Of a DNA stretch of 18,308 bases, positions 7,302-13,689 are shown in pieces (positions within the stretch are counted from its first letter, which is position 1; each line of letters opens with the position of its first letter). The notes under the pieces were generated by a model. It ran no database searches. It was not told the origin of the DNA and worked only from the letters and a program-made list of their open reading frames with translations. Source of the stretch: an uncultured Clostridia bacterium (GTDB lineage Bacteria; Bacillota; Clostridia; Oscillospirales; Butyricicoccaceae); NCBI GenBank assembly GCA_910586575.1, contig CAJUJQ010000057.1:1-18308 (forward strand), given 5' to 3'. A program made the position numbers and the translations under genes.

Positions 7302-7345
7302 ATAGAAAAGCAGCGGGAACGGCGTTGTCTGCCGCTCCCGCTGCT
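7302..7345 (-). terminator. Terminator of the sigma/anti-sigma cluster
   Basis: On the minus strand AGCAGCGGGA (7336-7345) pairs with TCCCGCTGCT (7309-7318), extended by an inner GCCG/CGGC-type stem after one mismatch, then TTTTCT. It lies 30 bp beyond the last anti-sigma stop and back-to-back with the importer terminator. Confidence 0.8.
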
Positions 7346-7374
7346 ATGTCTGGCTGTTATTTTATGGGATGCTT

Positions 7375-8748
7375 TTACGGATAAATAACTCGTGAAGCTG
7401 AGTTTGGCGTTATGCTGCTCATGCCTAAGTTGAACGCGAGCAGCAGTTCACGGTTGGCAAGCAGAGTGCCGTCAGGAGCAAGTTCCGTCTCAATCTCGAG
7501 CGTCTTAAAGTAAGAATGGCTGACGGTTGTCTTGCCAAGGGGGAGTGTGAGGTTTTTGCCGCGATAGGTGATGGAAACGGTTTTCTTGGCAGCGTCCCAA
7601 GCATACTGTGCCCCCAGCTTCTCACAAAGCTCCTTCACCGGATACCAGTCATGCGGCCGCTCATAGGTTTCGCCAAGGACGTTGGTTTCCGTGGTGAACT
7701 TCTGGCGGGATGTGATCTGGAATGGCCTCAGATGCGGGTCGATTTCCACCTGATAGGGCTTTCCGCCGTCGAGCGGATAAGCGGTCGTGTCAATGACAAA
7801 GGCTTTAATGGTTTTCAGGTCGGTCAATTCGCGGAACTTGCCATAATCGGTGTAATCGTCGTTTGTTCCTCCGCCACCGCCGCCGTGGACTGTAAAGGTA
7901 TCGTTATAGGTGCGGATGCTGCCGTCTGCCATTTGCAGGAAAAGGGCTTCGTCCGGATTGCAATACCGGTTGTGGACAGTGAAATCAACCCTTACTGCAA
8001 ACTGTGACAGGATGACCCGATTGATGGTAATTTGCTTTCCGCCGTTTATCAATTTGCTGACGGTTACATCTTGTTTGGGCGCGATGGTAAAGCTGCCGCT
8101 GACCTGGTTGTCCGTCGGTATAGTCAGCGTCTCTGTAACGGTTACGCCCGGATAGTTATCCTTCAGGAAGTATGGCTCAATTTGCACAATAAGCGGTTTC
8201 CGTTCGGGGTTTGGACAATTGAAATCGCCCACCATGCAAATGGTATCTGCGGTGCACAGTTCAGTGACGAAATCATTAAAAATAATCATTTCGCGCTCTT
8301 TTTCGAGTGAGCCGTCTACGTATACGTCAAGGATCTCTCGGCAGGCTCTTTCATCTTTGACGAGTTGTATCGCCTTTTCAGTCAGGCCTTTAATGGAAAC
8401 GGTCATAAAAATGCTGCTTTCATCACTGACAGATTCTAAAACAGTTACCTCAAATTCGCCGAGCTTTCCACTGATAGGTTTCGTCTGAATGTTGGATTGG
8501 ATGATCCCAAGGTTGCCGGGGATGAGGATACCTAAATGATAGCTGGTAGCCGCCGCAGCAGTCGCAAAGAGTAAGATTGCGACCACAACACTTAAAACAA
8601 GCCTTTTTTTCATACGTCGTCTCGTCCTTTCTTGTTCTTCGGGCGCGTCGCCAAGCTTCTGGGCGACCCTTTGCCGGACGGAGTCCACCGAAATGCCGGT
8701 TTCCCGGTAGGCCGCGCGCCTGCTGATCCGGTTAAAGCAGTTCTTCAA
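7375..8748 (-). CDS. Membrane anti-sigma factor-like sensor, copy A (copper-amine-oxidase-N-like C-terminus)
   Basis: The 457-residue protein has a basic cytoplasmic part (1-47), one transmembrane helix (about 48-68, VLSVVVAILLFATAAAA) and a large extracytoplasmic part. Its gene overlaps the sigma gene by 17 bp. This layout is that of a membrane anti-sigma factor of the DUF4179-like type, holding its ECF sigma factor until an outside signal arrives. No zinc-binding HxxxCxxC motif is seen. Outside, about 95-340 is beta-rich with a Gly6 run at 289-294; about 364-450 (DWYPVKELCEKLGAQYAWD, VSIT, TLPLG, then NRELLLAF) resembles the copper amine oxidase N-terminal-like domain common on clostridial surface proteins. 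The start is TTG at 8746-8748 with AAAGGGGGGG upstream. Residues 1-67 are identical to copy B; the rest is diverged. The anti-sigma role is inferred from context and topology. Confidence 0.75.
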   Translation of the reverse strand: MKNCFNRISRRAAYRETGISVDSVRQRVAQKLGDAPEEQERTRRRMKKRLVLSVVVAILLFATAAAATSYHLGILIPGNLGIIQSNIQTKPISGKLGEFEVTVLESVSDESSIFMTVSIKGLTEKAIQLVKDERACREILDVYVDGSLEKEREMIIFNDFVTELCTADTICMVGDFNCPNPERKPLIVQIEPYFLKDNYPGVTVTETLTIPTDNQVSGSFTIAPKQDVTVSKLINGGKQITINRVILSQFAVRVDFTVHNRYCNPDEALFLQMADGSIRTYNDTFTVHGGGGGGTNDDYTDYGKFRELTDLKTIKAFVIDTTAYPLDGGKPYQVEIDPHLRPFQITSRQKFTTETNVLGETYERPHDWYPVKELCEKLGAQYAWDAAKKTVSITYRGKNLTLPLGKTTVSHSYFKTLEIETELAPDGTLLANRELLLAFNLGMSSITPNSASRVIYP

Positions 8749-9305
8749 GGGAACCCCCCCTTTCGGTCAAGTCGTCCCGGAGCTTTTTCCTCCCGCGTGC
8801 CAGCCGCGATCTGACCGCCGTTTCTGACATGGAGAGTGCGTCCGCTATGTAGCTGGTAGTTTGCTGTCCGTAATAGTAGCGCAGGAAAATTTCGCGGTCG
8901 GGTGAGCCGAGCCGGTTAATGACGTCCCAAAGCAGGGCGGCGCGCTCCTGTTCTATCACCTGCGCGTCGGGAGGTGGAAGGGTGTCGGGCAATATGTTGC
9001 CGAAGCCGTCAAGCTCTTCGTGCTGGGGGGGCGCCTGGCGCAGGCGGTTGATTGCCTGGGTACGCGCCACCGCCGCAAGCCAACCCTTCAGGGTATCGCC
9101 GGTAAGCTTGTTCAAATTTTTCCACAGGGTAATGAAAACGTCGGCGACCGTTTCCTCGATTTCTTCACGCGGGAGCGTGGGTGACAGAATCCGGTGCACA
9201 ATCACGCTGATATAAGGCGTGTAAATCTCGATAACCCGGTCAAGCGCGCCGCGTTCACCGGCCTGCATCTGGGCAATCAGACGCTTGTCACGCACCCTGT
9301 CCACC
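8551..9305. repeat. Near-identical direct repeat, copy A (sigma gene plus 5' end of anti-sigma gene)
   Basis: This 755-bp stretch matches 10621-11375 at a fixed 2,070-bp offset. I counted 17 mismatches by eye: 5 between 8551 and 8587, none from 8588 to 9103 (516 bp), and 12 between 9104 and 9305. Similarity falls off sharply outside. The pattern points to a tandem duplication later homogenised in the centre. Confidence 0.95.
8732..9295 (-). CDS. ECF-type RNA polymerase sigma factor, copy A
   Basis: The 187-residue protein has sigma region 2 (about 20-88, with EIEETVADVFITLWKNL and GWLAAVARTQAINRLRQ) and region 4 (about 119-172, with the HTH TTSYIADALSMSETAVRSRLARGRKKL). There is no region 1 or 3, as in ECF sigma-70 proteins. 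It directs RNA polymerase to a small stress or envelope regulon when freed from its anti-sigma. I chose GTG at 9295 over the in-frame GTG at 9304, since the latter lies inside the AGGAGG ribosome site (9304-9309); 9295 has an 8-base spacing. It differs from copy B at only two residues (Arg43/His and Asn62/Asp in this numbering). It ends inside the start of the anti-sigma gene, so the pair is translationally coupled. Confidence 0.92.
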   Translation of the reverse strand: MRDKRLIAQMQAGERGALDRVIEIYTPYISVIVHRILSPTLPREEIEETVADVFITLWKNLNKLTGDTLKGWLAAVARTQAINRLRQAPPQHEELDGFGNILPDTLPPPDAQVIEQERAALLWDVINRLGSPDREIFLRYYYGQQTTSYIADALSMSETAVRSRLARGRKKLRDDLTERGGSLEELL

Positions 9306-9324
9306 TCCTCTTGTTAGTTGTTTG

Positions 9325-9353
9325 CCGTGTTACAGCGGGATGCTGCAACACGG
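9325..9353 (-). other. Hairpin between the two sigma/anti-sigma cassettes
   Basis: CCGTGTT (9325-9331), CAGC (9333-9336), loop 9337-9341, GCTG (9342-9345) and AACACGG (9347-9353) give a 12-pair stem. On the minus-strand RNA the odd position is a G-U pair, so the stem is best there. No T run follows, so it does not look like a terminator. It lies between the copy B anti-sigma stop and the copy A ribosome site and could slow or process the transcript. Confidence 0.5.
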
Positions 9354-9381
9354 GTTGGATTGTCTATTACGCCGGGTGTAT

Positions 9382-10818
9382 TTACGGGAAAATGATTTTG
9401 ACAGAGTTATCAGTGGTGTCACGATCCCTTATTCGGAGCGCAAAGATTAAATCGCGGCTGGCATACAGTGTGCCGTTGATAAATTCCGTTTGAATTTTAT
9501 TCGGGGTTACATCACCAGGCGTTTTGACGGTAATGGTCTGCCCGAGCGGGAGCGTCAGAGTTTCACCGCAGCGTGTAATCGATGCGCATTGCTTAGCTTC
9601 GTCCCATTGATAACCGGCACCCAGCTTGTCACACAGTTCTTTCACCGGGTACCAGTCGGTCGGACGCTGATAGGTGTTACCCAATTTGTTTGTTGCCGTT
9701 ACCATTTTTTCAACACATGATAAGGTAAAGGGTTTCAGATGCTCGTCAATTTTCACCTGATAGGGTGTTCCTCCATCCAGCGGGTAAGCGGTGGTACCGA
9801 TGATAAAGGACTTAAAATTTTCCAGTCCCTTTACTTCGCGCATCGTGGCGGAAAAACCATAGTTTTTCTCAGGTTCAGATTCCTGGTCAAAGCAGTCGTA
9901 GATTTCATCCTGCGCCAGCAGTTGGTTGAAGCTGCGGATTGTCCCGTCCGCCATTTCGATAAAAAAGCTGTGCTGCGGTAACGTGACATCATTGCTGGTA
10001 AGATCGACATTCAGCCCCAGCGGCGTGAAGGACAGCTTCCGGACGGTGATTTCCTGTTCCAGTTCCTTTATGGTTCCAATCTTGCGTTGGCGGCTATAAG
10101 AGATTGTTTTCTGGTTCGGTTCGATGGTGAAGCTTTTAATATTGCTGCTAATCGGGATGGTAAGCTTTTCGGGGTAAAATACAAACCCGGTTCTGCTATC
10201 GAGTGCATCGAGATTTACCATCCGAAGGACCACTGCCTTCTGCTGCGGATTCGGAATGTGAAGATTGAGCCAGAAGTCCATGAAATCCTCGGTATCCTCC
10301 GGACTTTTGTAGGATCCACAGTGAATTTCGCCGGATAGACCGAAATCAATCTCTGTATCAGAGCCTTCCTGATAAAACTTAAAATCAGGAAAGGCGCGCG
10401 CTTCCCAATTGTCGTAGTCTGCCAAATAAGCGGCGGCTTCTGCTGTCCCCGCGCGGAGCGTCATAGACAGATAGGTGGTGTTTGCGTCGCTGATGGACTC
10501 ATTGATGGTAACTTCCCATTTTCCATTGTCGAACTTGCCGACAATCGGTTCGGCTTTGACTTCCTTTTCAAAACCGGGTGTGCCGTTCTGGAAAAAGAAG
10601 CTCAGGTATTTATCTCCTGCCGCTGCGGCAGTTGCAAAGAGTAAAATTGCGACCACGACACTTAAAACAAGCCTTTTTTTCATACGTCGTCTCGTCCTTT
10701 CTTGTTCTTCGGGCGCGTCGCCAAGCTTCTGGGCGACCCTTTGCCGGACGGAGTCCACCGAAATGCCGGTTTCCCGGTAGGCCGCGCGCCTGCTGATCCG
10801 GTTAAAGCAGTTCTTCAA
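9382..10818 (-). CDS. Membrane anti-sigma factor-like sensor, copy B (copper-amine-oxidase-N-like C-terminus)
   Basis: The 478-residue paralogue of copy A shares its first 67 residues exactly: the cytoplasmic part and transmembrane helix. The extracytoplasmic part (68-478) is only moderately similar, with best-kept blocks at the TTAYPLDGG-x-PYQV-x-ID-x-HL segment and the DWYPVKELC-x-KLGA-x-Y-x-WD segment, which opens a copper-amine-oxidase-N-like domain (about 385-470). Copy B is longer, lacks the Gly6 run and has its own insert around residues 140-175 rich in Asp, Glu and aromatics. Start is TTG at 10816-10818, with the same G-rich ribosome site as copy A, overlapping the sigma gene by 17 bp. 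By topology it is a sensor that would release sigma on a different envelope signal from copy A. Function is inferred; no biochemical partner can be seen. Confidence 0.75.
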   Translation of the reverse strand: MKNCFNRISRRAAYRETGISVDSVRQRVAQKLGDAPEEQERTRRRMKKRLVLSVVVAILLFATAAAAGDKYLSFFFQNGTPGFEKEVKAEPIVGKFDNGKWEVTINESISDANTTYLSMTLRAGTAEAAAYLADYDNWEARAFPDFKFYQEGSDTEIDFGLSGEIHCGSYKSPEDTEDFMDFWLNLHIPNPQQKAVVLRMVNLDALDSRTGFVFYPEKLTIPISSNIKSFTIEPNQKTISYSRQRKIGTIKELEQEITVRKLSFTPLGLNVDLTSNDVTLPQHSFFIEMADGTIRSFNQLLAQDEIYDCFDQESEPEKNYGFSATMREVKGLENFKSFIIGTTAYPLDGGTPYQVKIDEHLKPFTLSCVEKMVTATNKLGNTYQRPTDWYPVKELCDKLGAGYQWDEAKQCASITRCGETLTLPLGQTITVKTPGDVTPNKIQTEFINGTLYASRDLIFALRIRDRDTTDNSVKIIFP

Positions 10819-11375
10819 GGGAACCCCCCCTTTCGGTCAAGTCGTCCCGGAGCTTTTTCCTCCCGCGTGCCAGCCGCGATCTGACCGCCGTTTCTGACAT
10901 GGAGAGTGCGTCCGCTATGTAGCTGGTAGTTTGCTGTCCGTAATAGTAGCGCAGGAAAATTTCGCGGTCGGGTGAGCCGAGCCGGTTAATGACGTCCCAA
11001 AGCAGGGCGGCGCGCTCCTGTTCTATCACCTGCGCGTCGGGAGGTGGAAGGGTGTCGGGCAATATGTTGCCGAAGCCGTCAAGCTCTTCGTGCTGGGGGG
11101 GCGCCTGGCGCAGGCGGTTGATTGCCTGGGTACGCGCCACCGCCGCAAGCCAACCCTTCAGGGTATCGCCGGTGAGCTTGTCCAAATTTTTCCATAGGGT
11201 AATGAAAACGTCAGCGACCGTTTCCTCGATTTCCTCATGCGGGAGCGTGGGCGACAGAATCCGGTGCACAATAACGCTGATATATGGCGTGTAAATCTCA
11301 ATTACCCGGTCAAGCGCGCCCCGTTCACCGGCCTGCATCTGGGCAATCAGACGCTTGTCACGCACCCTGTCCACC
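10621..11375. repeat. Near-identical direct repeat, copy B
   Basis: Partner of 8551-9305. The perfectly identical core is 10658-11173. All differences on the left flank are silent, and 10 of 12 on the right flank are silent. Confidence 0.95.
10802..11365 (-). CDS. ECF-type RNA polymerase sigma factor, copy B
   Basis: The 187-residue ECF sigma factor is the same as copy A in regions 2 and 4 except His instead of Arg in LPHEEIEETV and Asp instead of Asn in KNLDKL. Both changes are in region 2, outside the region 4 helix-turn-helix, so both copies should read the same -35 element. The GTG at 11365 is preferred over the in-frame GTG at 11374, which abuts the AAAGGGGG ribosome site. It is the first gene of the likely four-gene minus-strand cluster. 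The region upstream holds a promoter with ECF-like elements, consistent with self-activation. The overlap with the anti-sigma gene (10802-10818) means equal-ratio translation is likely. Confidence 0.92.
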   Translation of the reverse strand: MRDKRLIAQMQAGERGALDRVIEIYTPYISVIVHRILSPTLPHEEIEETVADVFITLWKNLDKLTGDTLKGWLAAVARTQAINRLRQAPPQHEELDGFGNILPDTLPPPDAQVIEQERAALLWDVINRLGSPDREIFLRYYYGQQTTSYIADALSMSETAVRSRLARGRKKLRDDLTERGGSLEELL

Positions 11376-11409
11376 CCCTTTCCTTTTTCTGTTGTAAGCT
11401 GCTTACACT

Positions 11410-11442
11410 ATTATATACACGGGGAGCCAGGAAATTGTTGCA
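11410..11442 (-). promoter_or_regulatory. Candidate self-activated promoter of the sigma/anti-sigma cluster
   Basis: On the minus strand TGCAAC (11437-11442) is followed after 15 bp by CGTG (11418-11421), resembling ECF promoters of Gram-positives (AAC in the -35, CGT in the -10). A TATAAT at 11410-11415 overlaps this area, but its -35 position (ACAATT) is poor, so either polymerase form could use it. Confidence 0.45.
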
Positions 11443-11531
11443 TGTTTTTACAAAAAATTTTTCACGGGGCGGCGCGCTCACCGTGCGATATTGCGAAAAT
11501 ATGCACATTTGTTTTTATAAAATGCATTAAA

Positions 11532-11570
11532 AATGAAAAAGCGCCGGAAAAGAGAAATCTTCCAGCGCTT
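11532..11570 (-). terminator. Terminator of the small membrane-anchored protein gene
   Basis: On the minus strand AAGCGCTGGAA (11560-11570) pairs with TTCCGGCGCTT (11539-11549), with one G-U pair, followed by TTTTT-C-ATTTTT. It starts 14 bp after the stop codon of the gene at 11584. Confidence 0.8.
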
Positions 11571-11583
11571 AAAAATTTTTTGA

Positions 11584-12162
11584 TTAGAGGGTAAACGCAA
11601 TCTGATCCTCCGAAATACGGATGCCCGAAAACTGCACGCCGCGCTCGGACAGCGCCTGGTTAGCGGCGTCGGACAGTTGGTCGGACAGCAGACTGGACAG
11701 CCCGGAGGGCAGACCGTAGCCGCCTGCCTCCACCGATTCGACCGTGAGCAGCAGCCGCCCGGTTCCCCGGTCACAGCCCACGCTGAGTACCGCGCGCAGG
11801 GCGGTGTGCTCCGGCATCAGCAGCATCAGCGTGCGCGGCACGCCGGTCAGGCTGGCTTGCAGCTTTTCCTTTTCCAGGCTGCCCGAAGCCTCGACCGTGC
11901 CATCGGCGTGCGGGCTGAGCCGGATATCGCCGATGGGCGTGCCCTCGGGCAGCGCCGCCCGCAGGATGGTGGTCAGCTCCGCGCCGGACAGGGAAACCTC
12001 GTTTTCGGCGATGGTTTCGCCCGCAATCGCGTTTTCCACCGCCGCGTGCGGGCGGTGCAGCCCGACCGGCTCATAAAATGCCATCTTCCCGATTAAAGCC
12101 ACGCTGGCTATGGTGCATATCCCCAGAATTACGGTATATCCGAAGCTCCGTTCCTGTTCCAT
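11584..12162 (-). CDS. Membrane-anchored protein of unknown function
   Basis: The 192-residue protein has a short cytoplasmic start (MEQERSF), one hydrophobic helix (about 8-30) and an extracytoplasmic domain of about 160 residues. That domain begins with LSGAELTTILRAALPEG, has alternating beta strands (VEASGSLEKEKLQASL, LRAVLSVGCDRGTGRLLLTVESVEAG), then a helical LSSLLSDQLSDAANQAL and a closing strand. The layout is reminiscent of the YpmS/DUF2140 type of membrane-anchored lipid-binding-like proteins, but I cannot confirm this. ATG 12162 is chosen over further upstream starts because GGAGG (12171-12175) lies eight bases before it. It is transcribed away from the cysteine-rich gene. A lone Cys in the outer domain is not part of a lipobox. 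No function is assigned. Confidence 0.75.
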   Translation of the reverse strand: MEQERSFGYTVILGICTIASVALIGKMAFYEPVGLHRPHAAVENAIAGETIAENEVSLSGAELTTILRAALPEGTPIGDIRLSPHADGTVEASGSLEKEKLQASLTGVPRTLMLLMPEHTALRAVLSVGCDRGTGRLLLTVESVEAGGYGLPSGLSSLLSDQLSDAANQALSERGVQFSGIRISEDQIAFTL

Positions 12163-12256
12163 CCTGCATTCCTCCATTGATACGGATTGTTGTGCGTTCC
12201 CGTATGATATCCATGGAGATAGTTTATGCGCGGGCGGGGGCATTCATGCCGTTGTC

Positions 12257-12282
12257 ACAGAATTTTACGGGCTGCATAGTCT
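12257..12282 (+). promoter_or_regulatory. Possible sigma-K-type promoter of the cysteine-rich gene
   Basis: AC (12257-12258), a 16-bp gap and CATAGTCT (12275-12282) agree with the mother-cell sigma-K pattern AC-N16/17-CATANNNT. Such short patterns arise by chance and a second CATAGGCT occurs at 12338-12345, so this is only suggestive. On the opposite strand, GCATA and CATAC 18 bp apart upstream of the 12162 start loosely recall a sigma-G site. Confidence 0.25.
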
Positions 12283-12409
12283 GTGTTAGAAGCCTCTGCG
12301 GGCACCCGCCTTTGGGCCAGGCGCCATATGGGCTTTCCATAGGCTGTGCCGCAGGTGGACGGATGGTTTTTTTGCGGCACTGCCCAGAATTCTGATGGAG
12401 GTAAATCTT

Positions 12410-13426
12410 ATGTCTGAAAGAGTCATGCCCGGTCCGGTCGGCGCAAATGCCAGTGTCCGGGAAGCGGTGTGCATTCACACCAAAAAAGTATATGATTCCT
12501 GTAAAAGCAAGGAATGTTTGCGCGATCTTCGGGTGTACTTGACCCGCCAGTCGCAGCAGTACATCGACGCGCACCCTGACGCGTCTGTCAAGCCCCGTGA
12601 GGCGGAGCTTCTGTTTGTACAGATTGATGTGGAAAAGGTTGCGTTCAACCGTGGGTTCTACTCGGTGGATGTGCGTTTCTTCTACCGCATTGAATGTGAT
12701 GCTTACGGCACCCTTGGCCGTGCCGAGATGCTGCGCGGCTTCGCTGTTGCCGATAAGCGCGTAATCCTGTTTGGCAGTGAGGGCGGCGCGCGGATTTTCT
12801 CCTCGCGTTACGTTTCCAACGATCCCGATATCCAGCTCGCCGAGCGCGCGAACCGCCCGGAAGCTGTCGTCGAGGTGCTTGACCCGATCATCCTGGACGC
12901 CAAGATCGTCGAGCCGACCTACCGCTGCGGCTGCTGCTGCTCGATTACTGAGGTACCGCGCTGCATTACCCGCTGCTTTGGTGAGGATATTGACCTTTGT
13001 CCGGGCGAGAACAATTTGTCTAACCGCTTGTTTGTCACCCTTGGGCAGTTCTCTATTATCCGTTTGGAGCGCGACATTCAGCTGTTGATGCCCGCTTACG
13101 ATGTCTGCCTGCCCGAAAAGGATTGCAGCAGCGCTGGCACCGATACTGAGGATCCCTGCGATGCGTTCGACCGGTTCGCGTTCCCGTTTGACGAGTTCTT
13201 CCCGATTGGCGGCGACCGCCGCCCGCCGAATCCCGGCTGTCTGCCGAATCCTGGCTGCGGCCCGAACCCCGGCTGCGGCCCGAACCCTGGCTGCGGCCCG
13301 AACCCCGGCTGTGGCCCGAATCCCGGCTGTGGCCCGAACCCCGGACAGAACCCGAACCACTGCTGCTGCGACAACAACGGCGTTGGCGGGAACAACCACA
13401 ATAATTGCTGCAAGCACTGCTGCTAA
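12410..13426 (+). CDS. Cysteine-rich protein with PNPGCG-repeat tail (possible spore or surface structural protein)
   Basis: The 338-residue protein has no signal peptide or membrane helix. Residues 1-230 form a conserved-looking globular part: PGPVGANASVREAVCIHTKK, VYDSCKSKECLRDLRVYLT, RGFYSVDVRFFYRIEC and RVILFGSEGG are the strongest blocks and are familiar from uncharacterised clostridial proteins. A CGCCC cluster lies at 173-177. The tail (273-338) has six PNPGC-x units, PNPGQNPN, then CCC, CC and CC at the end. I count 27 cysteines, about 8% of residues, 13 of them in the tail. Such a tail suits disulfide or metal-linked assembly in a spore coat or outer layer; this is inference. ATG 12410 with GGAGG at 12397-12401 is preferred to an ATG five codons upstream. 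It has its own leader and terminator, so it is probably a single-gene unit. Confidence 0.8.
   Translation: MSERVMPGPVGANASVREAVCIHTKKVYDSCKSKECLRDLRVYLTRQSQQYIDAHPDASVKPREAELLFVQIDVEKVAFNRGFYSVDVRFFYRIECDAYGTLGRAEMLRGFAVADKRVILFGSEGGARIFSSRYVSNDPDIQLAERANRPEAVVEVLDPIILDAKIVEPTYRCGCCCSITEVPRCITRCFGEDIDLCPGENNLSNRLFVTLGQFSIIRLERDIQLLMPAYDVCLPEKDCSSAGTDTEDPCDAFDRFAFPFDEFFPIGGDRRPPNPGCLPNPGCGPNPGCGPNPGCGPNPGCGPNPGCGPNPGQNPNHCCCDNNGVGGNNHNNCCKHCC
13226..13348 (+). repeat. 18-bp tandem coding repeat (PNPGCG)
   Basis: Six 18-bp units start at 13226, 13244, 13262, 13280, 13298 and 13316, followed by a partial unit. The first encodes PNPGCL, the next five PNPGCG. Third-codon positions vary between units (AAT/AAC, CCC/CCT, TGC/TGT) while the peptide is constant, so the protein repeat is under selection. 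Confidence 0.95.
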
Positions 13427-13437
13427 TGATCCGATAA

Positions 13438-13468
13438 GGCTGCCGTATCTTTATAAGCGGCAGCCTTT
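13438..13468 (+). terminator. Probable terminator of the cysteine-rich gene
   Basis: GGCTGCCG (13438-13445) pairs perfectly with CGGCAGCC (13458-13465) around a 12-base loop, followed by only TTT. It begins 11 bp after the stop codon. Confidence 0.6.
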
Positions 13469-13652
13469 GCCGCTGTGCGCCAAAATCATGCCAGACAATG
13501 GGAGATTGTTACATTTCCCTTTTGGGAGCCGGGAACAGAATACGATTGCAGCGGAGGGGCTTGCCCCTCCCGCGCAAAACGGTGACTGCCGCGTAAAACG
13601 GAGCGCCTCTCCCACAAATTTTGTCCTCTCTGCATTTTTCTGAAAGCAAGGC
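13469..13652. other. Intergenic region before rnpB with GC-rich hairpin
   Basis: No credible gene is seen on either strand. The notable element is a perfect inverted repeat GGAGGGGC (13553-13560), TT, GCCCCTCC (13563-13570), without a T run on either side. It may be a dispersed REP-like element; one window cannot show that. Confidence 0.5.
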
Positions 13653-13682
13653 TTGTAATCGTTCAGCCGGATATGGTATAAT
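13653..13682 (+). promoter_or_regulatory. rnpB promoter
   Basis: TTGTAA (13653-13658), an 18-bp spacer and a perfect TATAAT (13677-13682) place the transcription start at about 13689-13690, exactly where the RNase P P1 helix begins. Confidence 0.8.
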
Positions 13683-13689
13683 AAAGCCC

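Noticed and set aside
9293..9304. Start of the sigma genes at the first in-frame GTG (9304 and 11374).
   Set aside because: These GTGs overlap or touch the ribosome binding sequence; the next GTG (9295 and 11365) has proper 8-base spacing.
8551..11375. Insertion sequence or composite transposon explaining the 755-bp repeats.
   Set aside because: There are no transposase genes or terminal inverted repeats. The repeats lie within functional sigma/anti-sigma genes in direct order, which fits tandem duplication.
13226..13348. 18-bp repeats as a possible CRISPR or non-coding satellite.
   Set aside because: Units are contiguous without spacers, in frame, and vary at silent sites while encoding the same hexapeptide.
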